A DNA stretch of 64,000 nucleotides from Bacteroidia bacterium (lineage in GTDB: Bacteria > Bacteroidota > Bacteroidia > J057), in NCBI GenBank assembly GCA_041391665.1, contig JAWKNO010000002.1:62001-126000 (forward strand), read 5' to 3'. The notes beneath the pieces are model-generated. The model was given only the letters and a program-made list of their open reading frames with translations. It was not told the origin of the DNA and searched no databases. Positions 31,802-40,874 of this stretch are shown here, piece after piece; positions within the stretch are counted from its first letter, which is position 1, and the number at the start of each line of letters is the position of its first letter. Position numbers and translations under genes: made by a program.

Positions 31802-34342
31802 TTACAGTCCGCCCGTTTCTTTTCCTTCCAGTATCAGACGGGAACCTTTTTCGATGAGGTGAAGGTGGTTTACTGCCTTCGCCTCGTATTTTTTTACCTC
31901 AATTTCTGCCGGGCCGTATTCGGGTTTTTTGCGGTAGGCGGCAATTCCTGTCTGGCAGTTTTCCAGTATCAATAGCCGTACCTCTGCCTTGGACAAGTCC
32001 TTGGCGGCAATTCCGGTGGTTGCATTTGCCACTTTCGCTGACTGAACCAATACCTGAGACTCTTCGCCTATGCTGATCCCTTTGTCCCCGGCGCCGATCA
32101 CCTGGCAGTCAACTACATCGATGATACTTCCTGAGAAGTCCATGCCGTCATTGGAGATATTGGTAAACTCACAGCTTACAATTTTCCCTTTAGAGAAATC
32201 TACATCCAACCCGTCAAATGCGGTGCGATTGATATAGCTGTTGCTGATTTCAAACTCCGTGCGGACTATATTCAACGCATCTTCACAATGGTTGTTGACA
32301 AAACTGCATCGGTTGATCCGCACAGGTGATTCATAAAATGTCACGGCTCCTGTCAGTTGCCAGCCGTCGTGATTCAACGTGTTGAGTCCTTCAAAAGCTA
32401 CAAAATTGAGTTCGGATTGCTCTCCGGCCTGCAATATGGTAATACCCTGGCCCAAACCATCTGAAGATTTGATCTGTATAGGTTGTGTTTCGTTTCCGTA
32501 GGCAAATACCGGTGACCGGGAAATAAAGGCAGAGCCTTTGATCATATTCATGTTGAGCCCGGGCGAAAAATATACTCTATACCCCTGAGGAATCAATATA
32601 TGTTTGTTGACGGTAAAGTCGCCCGGCGGAAAAATGATATCCCTCCCTTTGACCTGATAAAAGCGGGTGGTGTCCAGTATTAAATCCTGTGAAAGTCTGT
32701 TGGGCTGAATAAAAGTTCCCGGGGTTTCCCACGGAGAAATGGCCGCAGAAAATAGAGAATCAATACCCGGAAGGGCAAAAAATACATATTTGGCTTTGAT
32801 GTTCGCTTCAAATGCATGGTAGTCCGGGGCTGACTCATAGATAAAGGCCGGCAGCATGGTAGGCCGGGCAAAGGTATCAGTCATCCGCTCTGATTTTTCT
32901 CCTGTCCCCACCAATTGCAAGGGCAGCCCGTGTTTATTTGCGGCCATGAGCATTTGCCGGTCTTGGGTTTTGTTTTGCGTGCGAATACTTACTGCAGTTT
33001 CGTCAAAAGGGTAGAGCAACATCCGCAGGTTTTTTGCATTGTCTTTCAAAAATCTGCGGTTGTAGGTATAGTCGGGAAAATCTTGCCGCAAAAACTCTTC
33101 CCTTCGGGCTATTTCTGGTTCGAGTCTGGTGAGAAATGTTTTCAGGCGTGTGGTGTCGCTGAGTCTTTCCAGTTCGTGAATATAGGTGCGGGTAAATGTG
33201 CTATCATCAAATAAATTGAGCAGCAGGTCGCCAAGAAAATAGCCTTCTTTATGGTTGGCCTGATAACCCAGAAAAGGGCGCATCATCCAGCGCATTTCTC
33301 CGTCCATGGTATAGCCGTCAAACCCGATCGGCTCCAGTCTTTCCAGCAGGGGATTAAAATAAAATCGCTGGTTGTGCCAGATCAGGCTGTGCCAGGCATG
33401 CGCCACATCCAACAGGGCAAAATAGCGGGCAGTTTTGGGAATATCGAAGACTTCTGTTGCAGGTTTTAGTCCGTATTTAAATGAAAACAGTAGTTTTTGC
33501 GCTACTTCAAACTGTTTTTTCAGGACTGTATCTTTGGCTGTTCTCCCTTCCTGAAACGGGGTAATATCCGCAGCTTCAAAGGCGTGAAAGCCACCCTCGG
33601 TCGTACCTACCGGGCGGCCGTTTTCCAAATCCTGCTGGCGGTGCTGCCATACGGCGGTTTCGTCGAAACGCACAATCGGCCCTTCGCGCCTGTGGTTGTA
33701 CTCGGGCAGGTGTTTTTCAAAATGTTCTTCGTAGGCATATACGCCCAGCGGCTCGCCGTTGAGGGTAAACCGGATGAAATCGTACCGCGTGCTGAGCAGT
33801 CCTTCGCTTTGCAGCCACTGGTGATATACCCATTCGCTGAGGAAATCGCGGGAGAGCGGCGTCTGTACCGAAAATGTATGCATCCGGTTCCACGAGTGGG
33901 CCTGTTTCACCTGAATGCGGAAGGATTGTTTTTTGCCACGGACATGATCCAGCCAGTCGCCTTTGAGCCGCATTTTGATTGGTACGAGGCTTTCTCCTTC
34001 GCTGAATACGCCGTCCACCCAGTCCTCATCATTGCTCATCAGCACACCCTTTTCGATGGCTTCCTGCTTTTTTTGACGAAGTTTCTGCATACCCTTATAG
34101 TCCACCTGTATGGCCAGCGTCTGAAAAGCAGCGGGATCGGGGGAGGATATGGCAGGTGAAACCATAGTATCCGGGACATTCGGCAAAACCTGAATAGATT
34201 TTTTTCCGGCAGCGCGATTGCCCGAGCCGAAAGCCAGCAGCAAAACAAATACCGCCAACAAACCACCCGCTACCAGTCCGGTAGTCAGTTGTGATTGTTT
34301 TTTTATTTGTAAAGGATCACCGGAGGGCTGCCTTACGATCAT
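31802..34342 (-). CDS. Membrane-anchored CotH-like kinase fused to a right-handed beta-helix
   Basis: The 846-residue product has a short cytoplasmic N-terminus and one membrane helix (about 19-42). A CotH-like domain follows (about 115-400: MRLKGDWLDHVRGKKQSFRI, LSRDFLSEWVYHQWLQ, LGVYAYEEHFEKHLPE, IGFDGYTMDGE). After a middle region, the C-terminus (about 625-830) shows repeated beta-helix rungs (INRCSFVNNHCEDALNIVRT, IVSCEFTNISNDGMDFSGS). CotH proteins of Bacillus spores are secreted-protein kinases. The helix suggests a glycan-binding or spacer function outside the cell. Its stop is 1 bp from the RidA stop, and it stands alone. Confidence 0.83.
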   Translation of the reverse strand: MIVRQPSGDPLQIKKQSQLTTGLVAGGLLAVFVLLLAFGSGNRAAGKKSIQVLPNVPDTMVSPAISSPDPAAFQTLAIQVDYKGMQKLRQKKQEAIEKGVLMSNDEDWVDGVFSEGESLVPIKMRLKGDWLDHVRGKKQSFRIQVKQAHSWNRMHTFSVQTPLSRDFLSEWVYHQWLQSEGLLSTRYDFIRFTLNGEPLGVYAYEEHFEKHLPEYNHRREGPIVRFDETAVWQHRQQDLENGRPVGTTEGGFHAFEAADITPFQEGRTAKDTVLKKQFEVAQKLLFSFKYGLKPATEVFDIPKTARYFALLDVAHAWHSLIWHNQRFYFNPLLERLEPIGFDGYTMDGEMRWMMRPFLGYQANHKEGYFLGDLLLNLFDDSTFTRTYIHELERLSDTTRLKTFLTRLEPEIARREEFLRQDFPDYTYNRRFLKDNAKNLRMLLYPFDETAVSIRTQNKTQDRQMLMAANKHGLPLQLVGTGEKSERMTDTFARPTMLPAFIYESAPDYHAFEANIKAKYVFFALPGIDSLFSAAISPWETPGTFIQPNRLSQDLILDTTRFYQVKGRDIIFPPGDFTVNKHILIPQGYRVYFSPGLNMNMIKGSAFISRSPVFAYGNETQPIQIKSSDGLGQGITILQAGEQSELNFVAFEGLNTLNHDGWQLTGAVTFYESPVRINRCSFVNNHCEDALNIVRTEFEISNSYINRTAFDGLDVDFSKGKIVSCEFTNISNDGMDFSGSIIDVVDCQVIGAGDKGISIGEESQVLVQSAKVANATTGIAAKDLSKAEVRLLILENCQTGIAAYRKKPEYGPAEIEVKKYEAKAVNHLHLIEKGSRLILEGKETGGL

Positions 34343-34467
34343 AAAACATTACTTTTCCCTGCAAAAATACGATTATTACGATAACCTGTATGGGAGATTA
34401 CTATTAATGATTTATGATAACGTCTCTTTACCACGCAAAGCAACCAATCCCCCCCTCCTGTCTACCC

Positions 34468-34986
34468 TCAAAACGCCCAACCAATACCGCCACTTGCGAG
34501 GATTCCCACGATAGAAATGCCCATTCCCCCTTGCAGCATGATACCTCCCTGCGGCGGCTCAAAGCGGTACGATAATTCCAGCATGGGAATGGGTAAAAAG
34601 GGCGGTACATATCCTCCAAACTTCTCCGAAGGCAAAATAATACGCCCCCCTGCAGCCAGATGTGCATGGTGAGACCGATGCCCGGTTTGTAGGGTGAAAT
34701 AGAGGGGTACTTGAAAGAATCCGCCTCGGATAAAACGATCGATGTCTTCAGAACTGGTGAGTGTCAACCCTGAACTTACTCCCAAAGAAGAAACCCATCC
34801 TTTAGGATATATTTTGAACTTATGCTCATATTGAATCGAAACGGAAATAGTACCATCCTCCATTGATCCAGCAATCCATGCGTCGGTCTGCGCAAAAAAC
34901 AGATTCGGGGTTTGGGCACACAGGGAAGCGGTACCGCAAAGCGCGATAACCACAAACCCGATATTTTTTAGGATTTTTTTATACAT
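34468..34986 (-). CDS. Small secreted barrel-like protein, tandem family member 1
   Basis: The 172-residue product has a signal peptide (MYKKILKNIGFVVIALCGTASLCAQ) and Gly/aromatic strands ending in an aromatic residue (GIGWAF), as in outer-membrane barrels. It is closely related to the product at 35590-36105; the last 45 or so residues are nearly the same, including FEPPQGGIMLQGGMGI, while the middle differs. No domain family is known to me. Three relatives lie in a row on this strand. Function is unknown. Confidence 0.7.
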   Translation of the reverse strand: MYKKILKNIGFVVIALCGTASLCAQTPNLFFAQTDAWIAGSMEDGTISVSIQYEHKFKIYPKGWVSSLGVSSGLTLTSSEDIDRFIRGGFFQVPLYFTLQTGHRSHHAHLAAGGRIILPSEKFGGYVPPFLPIPMLELSYRFEPPQGGIMLQGGMGISIVGILASGGIGWAF

Positions 34987-35057
34987 AAAGAGTTCTTTTT
35001 AAAGAAATACCCGTGTCGCACTGTATAGCGCTACAAATCCCACTCCCAAGCATATCC

Positions 35058-35534
35058 TTAGAAAGCCCAGCCAATACCGCCTCCCAAACCAGTTGTTCCC
35101 ACCCTTGTCCGGAGAACAAAACCTCCGTTAGGCGGCATATAACGATAACCTATTTCGGCAACCGGAAAGAGGGGGGGCAAATATTCATTTCGGTTACCCG
35201 GTGTCCAAATGACACCGAGACTCGACTCAAAGTGGTGGAAATTCCGTCCGGTAAGCAAAGTAACAACTGTGGGTATCCCTATTTTCGCATTATCGTAGCC
35301 TAATTCTTCCAGACCGAGGTAGATGCCCGTGCGAAAGCGAAAGGAAAGCCCCTGCCGATCCGCATATCCTAATTGGCGCTCATAGAGAATGCCCGTCAAG
35401 GGATTTAGCCCCGGATACCATCCTATATCCACGCCAATGGCGCTCTTTCCTTTCATCTGAGCATGAAGAATTTCAACACCCATCAAACACAGATAGGTGA
35501 AGAGTGCACTCTGTAGTAATAATTGTTTATACAT
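35058..35534 (-). CDS. Small secreted barrel-like protein, tandem family member 2 (divergent)
   Basis: The 158-residue product has a signal peptide (MYKQLLLQSALFTYLCLMGVEILHAQ). The strand pattern resembles its two neighbours and it ends with the same GIGWAF, but it is otherwise clearly divergent: YRYMPPNGGFVLRTRVG replaces YRFEPPQGGIMLQGGMG. It lies between the two near-identical members, which suggests an old duplication followed by a later duplication or conversion of the outer two. Function is unknown. Confidence 0.68.
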   Translation of the reverse strand: MYKQLLLQSALFTYLCLMGVEILHAQMKGKSAIGVDIGWYPGLNPLTGILYERQLGYADRQGLSFRFRTGIYLGLEELGYDNAKIGIPTVVTLLTGRNFHHFESSLGVIWTPGNRNEYLPPLFPVAEIGYRYMPPNGGFVLRTRVGTTGLGGGIGWAF

Positions 35535-35589
35535 AACACTGGAATTAAAGATCCAGACGAAAAATCACTCCGCCTCAACACCCCTCTCC

Positions 35590-36105
35590 TCAAAACGCCC
35601 AGCCTACGCCCCCGCTTGCGAGGATTCCCACGATGGAAATGCCCATTCCCCCTTGCAGCATAATGCCTCCCTGCGGCGGCTCAAAGCGGTATGATAATTC
35701 CAGCAGGGGAATGGGTACAAAAGCCGGTAGGTAGTCATCCTCCGAGGGCATAATAAAACGCCCCCCTGCAGCCAGATGTGCATGGTGAGACCGATGTCCG
35801 GTTTGCATAGTAAAATAGAGGGGTACCAGAAGGTAACCGTCTCGGACAAAACGATCGGAGTCTGGTGAACTGGTGAGTGCTAACCCCGAACTTATCCCCA
35901 GGGAGGAAATCCATCCTTTAGGATATATTTTGAACTTATGTTCATATTGAAACGAAACGGAAATATTTTCCTCCGCGGCTCCGGCAAACCATAGGTCAGT
36001 CTGGGTAAAAAACAGATGAGGGGCCTGGGCATATAGAGAAGAGGTCGCTGGCAGCAGCAGTACGATAGCTGCAAATCCGATATTTTTTAGGATTTTTTTA
36101 TACAT
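35590..36105 (-). CDS. Small secreted barrel-like protein, tandem family member 3
   Basis: The 171-residue product has a signal peptide (MYKKILKNIGFAAIVLLLPATSSLYAQ). It shares with member 1 long identical blocks (SVSFQYEHKFKIYPKGW-like, QTGHRSHHAHLAAGGR, RFEPPQGGIMLQGGMG), separated by variable stretches. The gap upstream (36106-36383, 278 bp) holds no recognisable feature apart from the presumed promoter region. Function is unknown; a surface or outer-membrane role is inferred from signal and composition. Confidence 0.7.
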   Translation of the reverse strand: MYKKILKNIGFAAIVLLLPATSSLYAQAPHLFFTQTDLWFAGAAEENISVSFQYEHKFKIYPKGWISSLGISSGLALTSSPDSDRFVRDGYLLVPLYFTMQTGHRSHHAHLAAGGRFIMPSEDDYLPAFVPIPLLELSYRFEPPQGGIMLQGGMGISIVGILASGGVGWAF

Positions 36106-36383
36106 ATGGTTGATTTAAAGGGAGTGCGTCTCAGGAAAAGTTATTTTCTCCTGCGGTGAGTATCTGTCGGGCCGGTGGGATGAAGGAACCTGTCTTCGGT
36201 GCAGGCCATCAGCGAAAGGAGAATTAGGGGAAAACAGAATGTTTCATAAGGATTGTGTTTAAATGTGCTGGTTAAATACACTATATAACAAATATAAAGA
36301 AAATGGGTGAATTGTAAGGGGAATTATTTTTGCACTTTTGGGGAAGTCATATTTGGGTTGTATTACCTAAATTTCCATGAAAA

Positions 36384-37316
36384 ATGACTGATGTGGATTA
36401 CTTCATAAAAAATATCGGAAGATTTTTTTCTGAATCTCGCAAAGGCGCAGATACGCAAAGGTTTTTATTTAAAAGCGTTTTAGGCTATTGTTTATTAATA
36501 CTTATCTTTTCCGGCTGCGCTTACGAAGCTCCGATTCCCGGTGAAACCCAAACCATCATTTTCCTCGGCCACACCTACCAGAAACGCGACCGTATGGATC
36601 GTCGGCTGGAAAAAGTCAATTACAAACAATACGACCAGATATGGCTGGGAGGCGATATGTGTTCGGAGACAACAGAGGAATTTTCGACCCTCAAATATCT
36701 CAACCGCCACTTCCGCCTTGGCGACCCCCGCACCCACTGGGCCGTGGGCAATCACGACGTGCGCAATGGAAATACCGAATGGATTACCGGCTACACCGGG
36801 CGCGATCTTTTTTACACCGCTACCGATCAGGGACTTACGGTTTTGGTGCTGAATACCAATTTTGAACAACCCGACTGCGCACTTCTTCAGGAGCAGTACG
36901 ACCTGATGACTATGGTACTCGATACGATCGAAGCATCTTCTCATCTGGTTTTGCTGACACATCATTGTATCTGGGGAGATGCCGTCGTCGGGCAGGATAT
37001 GTGGGCAACTGCGAATGGAAACAAACCCTTCTGGAAAAGTCTTTGTCAGGACGGGAGTGAGTTTATGCCCGATATTTTACCCAGACTAAAGGCAGTTCAG
37101 GCCCGTGGGGTGCAGGTGATCTGCCTGGCAGGTGATTTTGGGCAAAGGGTCAAATCGTTTGAATACCGCTCTGCGGAGGGCATCTGGTATCTGGGCTGCG
37201 GGCTGAATAAAGGGTTGAGTAATGATATTGACCCGGAGGATCAGGCGATGTTACTTACGTTTGATCCGGTACAGAAAAACCTGGATTGGGAGTTTGTGTC
37301 GGTGGAGGCATTGTAA
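36384..37316 (+). CDS. Metallophosphoesterase-family lipoprotein
   Basis: The 310-residue product has the calcineurin-like phosphoesterase motifs: an altered first block (GHTY), GGDMCSE, GNHDVR and LLTHHCIW. The usual late GHxH block is replaced by AGDFGQR. A lipoprotein signal ends at about Cys45 (LLILIFSGC), unusually far from the first ATG. The leader upstream includes a Gly/Ala/Arg/Lys-rich part encoded by DNA resembling a CGCAAAGG repeat. The true start may be a non-ATG codon nearer the signal. It should act on a phosphoester outside the cytoplasm; substrate unknown. Confidence 0.72.
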   Translation: MTDVDYFIKNIGRFFSESRKGADTQRFLFKSVLGYCLLILIFSGCAYEAPIPGETQTIIFLGHTYQKRDRMDRRLEKVNYKQYDQIWLGGDMCSETTEEFSTLKYLNRHFRLGDPRTHWAVGNHDVRNGNTEWITGYTGRDLFYTATDQGLTVLVLNTNFEQPDCALLQEQYDLMTMVLDTIEASSHLVLLTHHCIWGDAVVGQDMWATANGNKPFWKSLCQDGSEFMPDILPRLKAVQARGVQVICLAGDFGQRVKSFEYRSAEGIWYLGCGLNKGLSNDIDPEDQAMLLTFDPVQKNLDWEFVSVEAL

Positions 37317-37410
37317 AGGAGACCGGATTTGTTATAAAGTGTTTTTTTTTTGTCAAATGAGGGTATTTTGGTCTGCGCTTGTATAAATATAGACCACTTA
37401 ACCCAATGCC

Positions 37411-38919
37411 ATGAAACCGATAACATTTTCCTGGAATCGGACGGTTATCTGGCTGCTGCTACTTATTGCGTTTTTACCGCTTTTTTTCATCAACCTTACC
37501 GGTTATCACGGTTGGGGTGATGACTTTGCGCAGTATATTCATCAGGCCAAAAATGTTACTGTCGGTATTTCACCTTCTGAAACAGGTCATATTCTCAATG
37601 AAGAAGGAATCATCGGGCCGGCGGCTTACCCGATGGGTTTCCCTCTGCTGCTAGCCCCGTTATATGCGCTTTTTGGGAATAATATGCTGGCGTTTCAATA
37701 CTATATGACTTTTTTGTTGTGTTTACTGGGGTTAGGTGTTTATTACTTTTTGAGCCGATCGTTTTCTGTATTCTTTACTTTGGCAGGTGTCCTATGGCTT
37801 ATTTATCATCCGTGGGTGTTGCATTTTAAGGCAGAAGTGCTTTCCGAGATTCCCTATACCTGGTTTCTGGTTGTAGCAACAGCGTTTTGGATGTATGGGA
37901 AAGGTCAATATAAAACCGTGGGAACTGGATTGCTGGCAGGTTTTGCCATTCTAATCAGACCCATGGGCATAGTGTTGGTGGGAGCGGTTATGCTGGAAAC
38001 TGCGATAATTGGAACAAGAGTGCTTTTGCAAAAACCGGGTAAAAATCTTTGGGAAACAACCTTTTCAAACGCAGGAATCACGACTGTTATCGCTTTATGC
38101 TTATATTTTATTGTAGAGAAAATGATTTTCCCCTCACCTTCAGAAGGATCCTATGTGGATTTGATCCTGGCGCATTCTCCCGTGGACTATTGTATGACAA
38201 ACCTGAAACAATACGGCATTTCTTTGGGTGAATTTGTCTTTCCGGCAGGGAAAAATGTTTTTTCCATTGTTCTGGCCTCAATGGCTGGTTTATTGTTTTT
38301 GGGAGGATTGATATTGAAACTGAGAACTTTTCCCCTTCCATTTCTGATAGTGCTCGTTCATATCGCCATGCTGGGCATTTACCCCTATTTTCAAGGAGCA
38401 AGGTTTTTATTTCCGGTTTTACCAATGTTCCTTTTTTATATACTGGCGGGTATAGAATGGTTCGCCGGCAAAACAGGTATAAAAAAATATATGGGGCCAG
38501 TGGTTTTTACAGTTTTGCTACTGTTTGATATTCCTGATGTCGTATCCGTTTACCAAAAAACATTTCGCCCCATCATATCAGGCCCACAACAGGAAGTTGC
38601 CACAGAGGTTTTTTCCTTTATCGGGAAAGAACTGCCGGGAGATGTCCGGATATTATTTCACAAACCCCGCGCCCTTGCGCTTTATGCCGGTAAAACCTCC
38701 ATGTTTCCCGGCTACATGCCTCCGGAGATCATGTGGGACTTTTTTATGCAGAAAAACATGTCACATTTCCTGATCAATGACTGGATGGAAACGCAGGCTG
38801 AGCGTGATTTTTTTGAGGAAAATGGCTGCCATCTCACCCTGATATTCAGAAATGACCGCTACAGGTTGTATTCGATAGATTACGCGCCTAAAGAGGTTTT
38901 TTCCCCACCAGCCGAATGA
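37411..38919 (+). CDS. GT39/ArnT-like integral membrane glycosyltransferase
   Basis: The 502-residue product has about ten membrane helices. An early periplasmic loop carries the Asp-Asp motif typical of the PMT/ArnT/GT39 superfamily (YHGWGDDFAQYIHQAKN), followed by MGFPLLLAPLYALFG and an ILIRPMG segment. These enzymes use polyprenyl-phosphate sugars to glycosylate lipids or proteins on the outer side of the inner membrane. The soluble C-terminal part (about 390-502) is short. The 3' end overlaps that of the convergent methyltransferase gene by 32 bp. The acceptor cannot be told from context. Confidence 0.8.
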   Translation: MKPITFSWNRTVIWLLLLIAFLPLFFINLTGYHGWGDDFAQYIHQAKNVTVGISPSETGHILNEEGIIGPAAYPMGFPLLLAPLYALFGNNMLAFQYYMTFLLCLLGLGVYYFLSRSFSVFFTLAGVLWLIYHPWVLHFKAEVLSEIPYTWFLVVATAFWMYGKGQYKTVGTGLLAGFAILIRPMGIVLVGAVMLETAIIGTRVLLQKPGKNLWETTFSNAGITTVIALCLYFIVEKMIFPSPSEGSYVDLILAHSPVDYCMTNLKQYGISLGEFVFPAGKNVFSIVLASMAGLLFLGGLILKLRTFPLPFLIVLVHIAMLGIYPYFQGARFLFPVLPMFLFYILAGIEWFAGKTGIKKYMGPVVFTVLLLFDIPDVVSVYQKTFRPIISGPQQEVATEVFSFIGKELPGDVRILFHKPRALALYAGKTSMFPGYMPPEIMWDFFMQKNMSHFLINDWMETQAERDFFEENGCHLTLIFRNDRYRLYSIDYAPKEVFSPPAE

Positions 38920-39484
38920 GGGAAGCTTCTCCTTTATGATATGCGCCTTCGTCGAGGGAGGTCTCTTCGTACCAGATCTCAAGGTTCGCCAGCCCTGAGA
39001 AATCTTTTCTCAATTCCTCCTCCGAAAAAAGCATGGAAATATCCTGTGGCCCTCCGGAGGGTTTGCCCAGTTGTGCTTTGGAAAAGCCTTCGAGGATAAT
39101 GGTTCCGCCTGGTCGTAGAAAGGAGACTGCCTTTAGGTGGTGGACAGGTCGCAGGTTTGCCGGCGCATGGGCATAAATCAGGCCGATGCAGTCAAACATT
39201 TCTGGGAAATCTGCCTCTCCAAAGCTGTGGATCAGGTATTCGAGGGAAGTGCCTCTTTTTGCTGCAAGTCGCAGGGCTTTTTTTCGGCCTTCTTCGCTGA
39301 TGTCAAAAGCCGTCACCTGCCAGCCACGGGTTGCGGCATAAACAGCGTTGCGGCCTTCGCCTTCGGCTGGCATCAGGAGTTTGCCCGGAGGCAAAGCATC
39401 GAGTTGTTGTTTGAAAAACACATTCGGTGCTTCGCCATAGGCATATTCTTCAGCACCAAACCGGCTATTCCAGAATTCTTTCAT
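38888..39484 (-). CDS. Class I SAM-dependent methyltransferase (TehB-like)
   Basis: The start at ATG 39484 gives MKEFWNSRFGAEEYAYGEAPN, the common N-terminus of this group; the frame is open upstream to 39535. The 198-residue product has the SAM-binding motif I region (LMPAEGEGRNAVYAATRGWQVTAFD), motif II with the acidic Asp, and FLRPGGTIILEGFSK (motif post II/III). It resembles TehB-type or thiol/tellurite methyltransferases of about 200 residues; real substrate unknown. The gene overlaps the end of the convergent GT39 gene by 32 bp. Confidence 0.88.
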   Translation of the reverse strand: MKEFWNSRFGAEEYAYGEAPNVFFKQQLDALPPGKLLMPAEGEGRNAVYAATRGWQVTAFDISEEGRKKALRLAAKRGTSLEYLIHSFGEADFPEMFDCIGLIYAHAPANLRPVHHLKAVSFLRPGGTIILEGFSKAQLGKPSGGPQDISMLFSEEELRKDFSGLANLEIWYEETSLDEGAYHKGEASLIRLVGKKPL

Positions 39485-39562
39485 GGTGTGAAGTTCGGAA
39501 AATTTCTCTGGTTTTCCTGATGGATTTAGGTGCAAATCAGCGAAAACACAAAGAATATGATT

Positions 39563-40762
39563 TTATCGGAATGGATTTCCAAATTTTTCGTCAGCGACAA
39601 AAACGGTGTCTGTCAGTGTATGCATAAACGCTACCAGTGCATCTTTTTCTGTCTGGGTGAGATTCAGCCTCCGGGCCCGGCGTTGTTGGTTGGGGCCTCC
39701 TCCGGGAGCCGTGAGGCGGGGGTCGAGCGTCTCGCTCAGTTGTACGCCGCTGTTGTAATGTTCAACTACTTCCTCCAGTGTTTCAAATCGCCCGTCGTGC
39801 ATATAGGGGCCGGTAAGTGCAATATTGCGAAGGGAGGGAACTTTAAATTTTCCATTATCTGCCGGATTGCCGGTGACAGCTCCCAACCCCAGGTCTGTGA
39901 TGACTGCGTCAAGGCCATTGTTGAAAGGTGCTGCGCCAAAAAACAGGTCGGTTGCGTGGCATCCTGCACATCCACCCCGTGCGGGGTCTCTGAAAATATT
40001 CAGCCCCAGATTTTCCTGCGCTGTCAGGCCGGGAATAGCCTGGCCGGGTGCCGGGGGACCAGTGATTTGGTTAAGCCCATTGTCGTATTTGGATTGGTAG
40101 GATACCATGGCGCGGACAAACTGCGAAAGTGAAAGCGAGATGCGGTCGCTGGTAACGAGGGTATCGCCAAAGGCTTCTTTGAAAAGAATTTTGTAATAGG
40201 GTTGTTGCTGTAATCTCGCAGTAAGGCTATCGAGCGTCATGCCCATTTCCACATGATCCTGAATGGGCATAAGGGTCTGATCTTCGAGGGTATTGGCGCG
40301 TTCGTCCCAGAAAAAATGGCCGTTGAGGTAAAAGCGGGCATTGGAAAGCCCCATGGAGTTTCTGCCCGTAAGCCCACCCGCAAATCCTTCGCTTAATGCG
40401 ACAGGATCGGCAAATGCATGTTCCTGCGCATGGCATGAAGCACAGGATTTGGTCTGGTTGAAAGAGAGCTTTTTGTCATAAAAAAGCACCCTTCCAAGTG
40501 TAGCTCCTGCGTCGGTGATGCGGTTGTTGGCAGGAGTATTATCTGCATTTCGCACCGGGGGAGCATTAAAATGCTGGGGAAGAGTGACCTGTGCATAGTT
40601 GTAAGACGTAGCCGGTAGGTTCAGGTAGCGACTCAAAATTTCGGCGTCAGTAGGGGGGATTTCAACCGGGATTTCTTCTAAAATTTCTTCCTGAGCAGGT
40701 TTGCAGGAGAAAAAAAATGCAGAAGAAACAAATAGCAGGACAAATAATTGATTCATTCTCAT
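39563..40762 (-). CDS. Di-haem cytochrome c peroxidase / MauG-family lipoprotein
   Basis: The 399-residue product has a lipoprotein signal (MRMNQLFVLLFVSSAFFFSC, Cys20) and two CxxCH haem motifs (CASCH at about 108-112 and CAGCH at about 270). Family blocks are GRNSMGLSNARFYLNGHFFWDERANTLEDQ and YMHDGRFETLEEVVEHYNSG. Bacterial di-haem peroxidases reduce hydrogen peroxide with electrons from small cytochromes; MauG relatives modify proteins. No partner gene is adjacent. The 112-bp upstream gap (40763-40874) shows nothing notable. Confidence 0.93.
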   Translation of the reverse strand: MRMNQLFVLLFVSSAFFFSCKPAQEEILEEIPVEIPPTDAEILSRYLNLPATSYNYAQVTLPQHFNAPPVRNADNTPANNRITDAGATLGRVLFYDKKLSFNQTKSCASCHAQEHAFADPVALSEGFAGGLTGRNSMGLSNARFYLNGHFFWDERANTLEDQTLMPIQDHVEMGMTLDSLTARLQQQPYYKILFKEAFGDTLVTSDRISLSLSQFVRAMVSYQSKYDNGLNQITGPPAPGQAIPGLTAQENLGLNIFRDPARGGCAGCHATDLFFGAAPFNNGLDAVITDLGLGAVTGNPADNGKFKVPSLRNIALTGPYMHDGRFETLEEVVEHYNSGVQLSETLDPRLTAPGGGPNQQRRARRLNLTQTEKDALVAFMHTLTDTVFVADEKFGNPFR

Positions 40763-40874
40763 AAGGGCGAATTATCTGGATTTTTTTTCAGATGCCTTTT
40801 GCAGATAAATCCTGCGGTCTGGGTGACTTTTTTCTTGCTTCCCTATGTTGAAAACACCTATGACACAGAAATGC

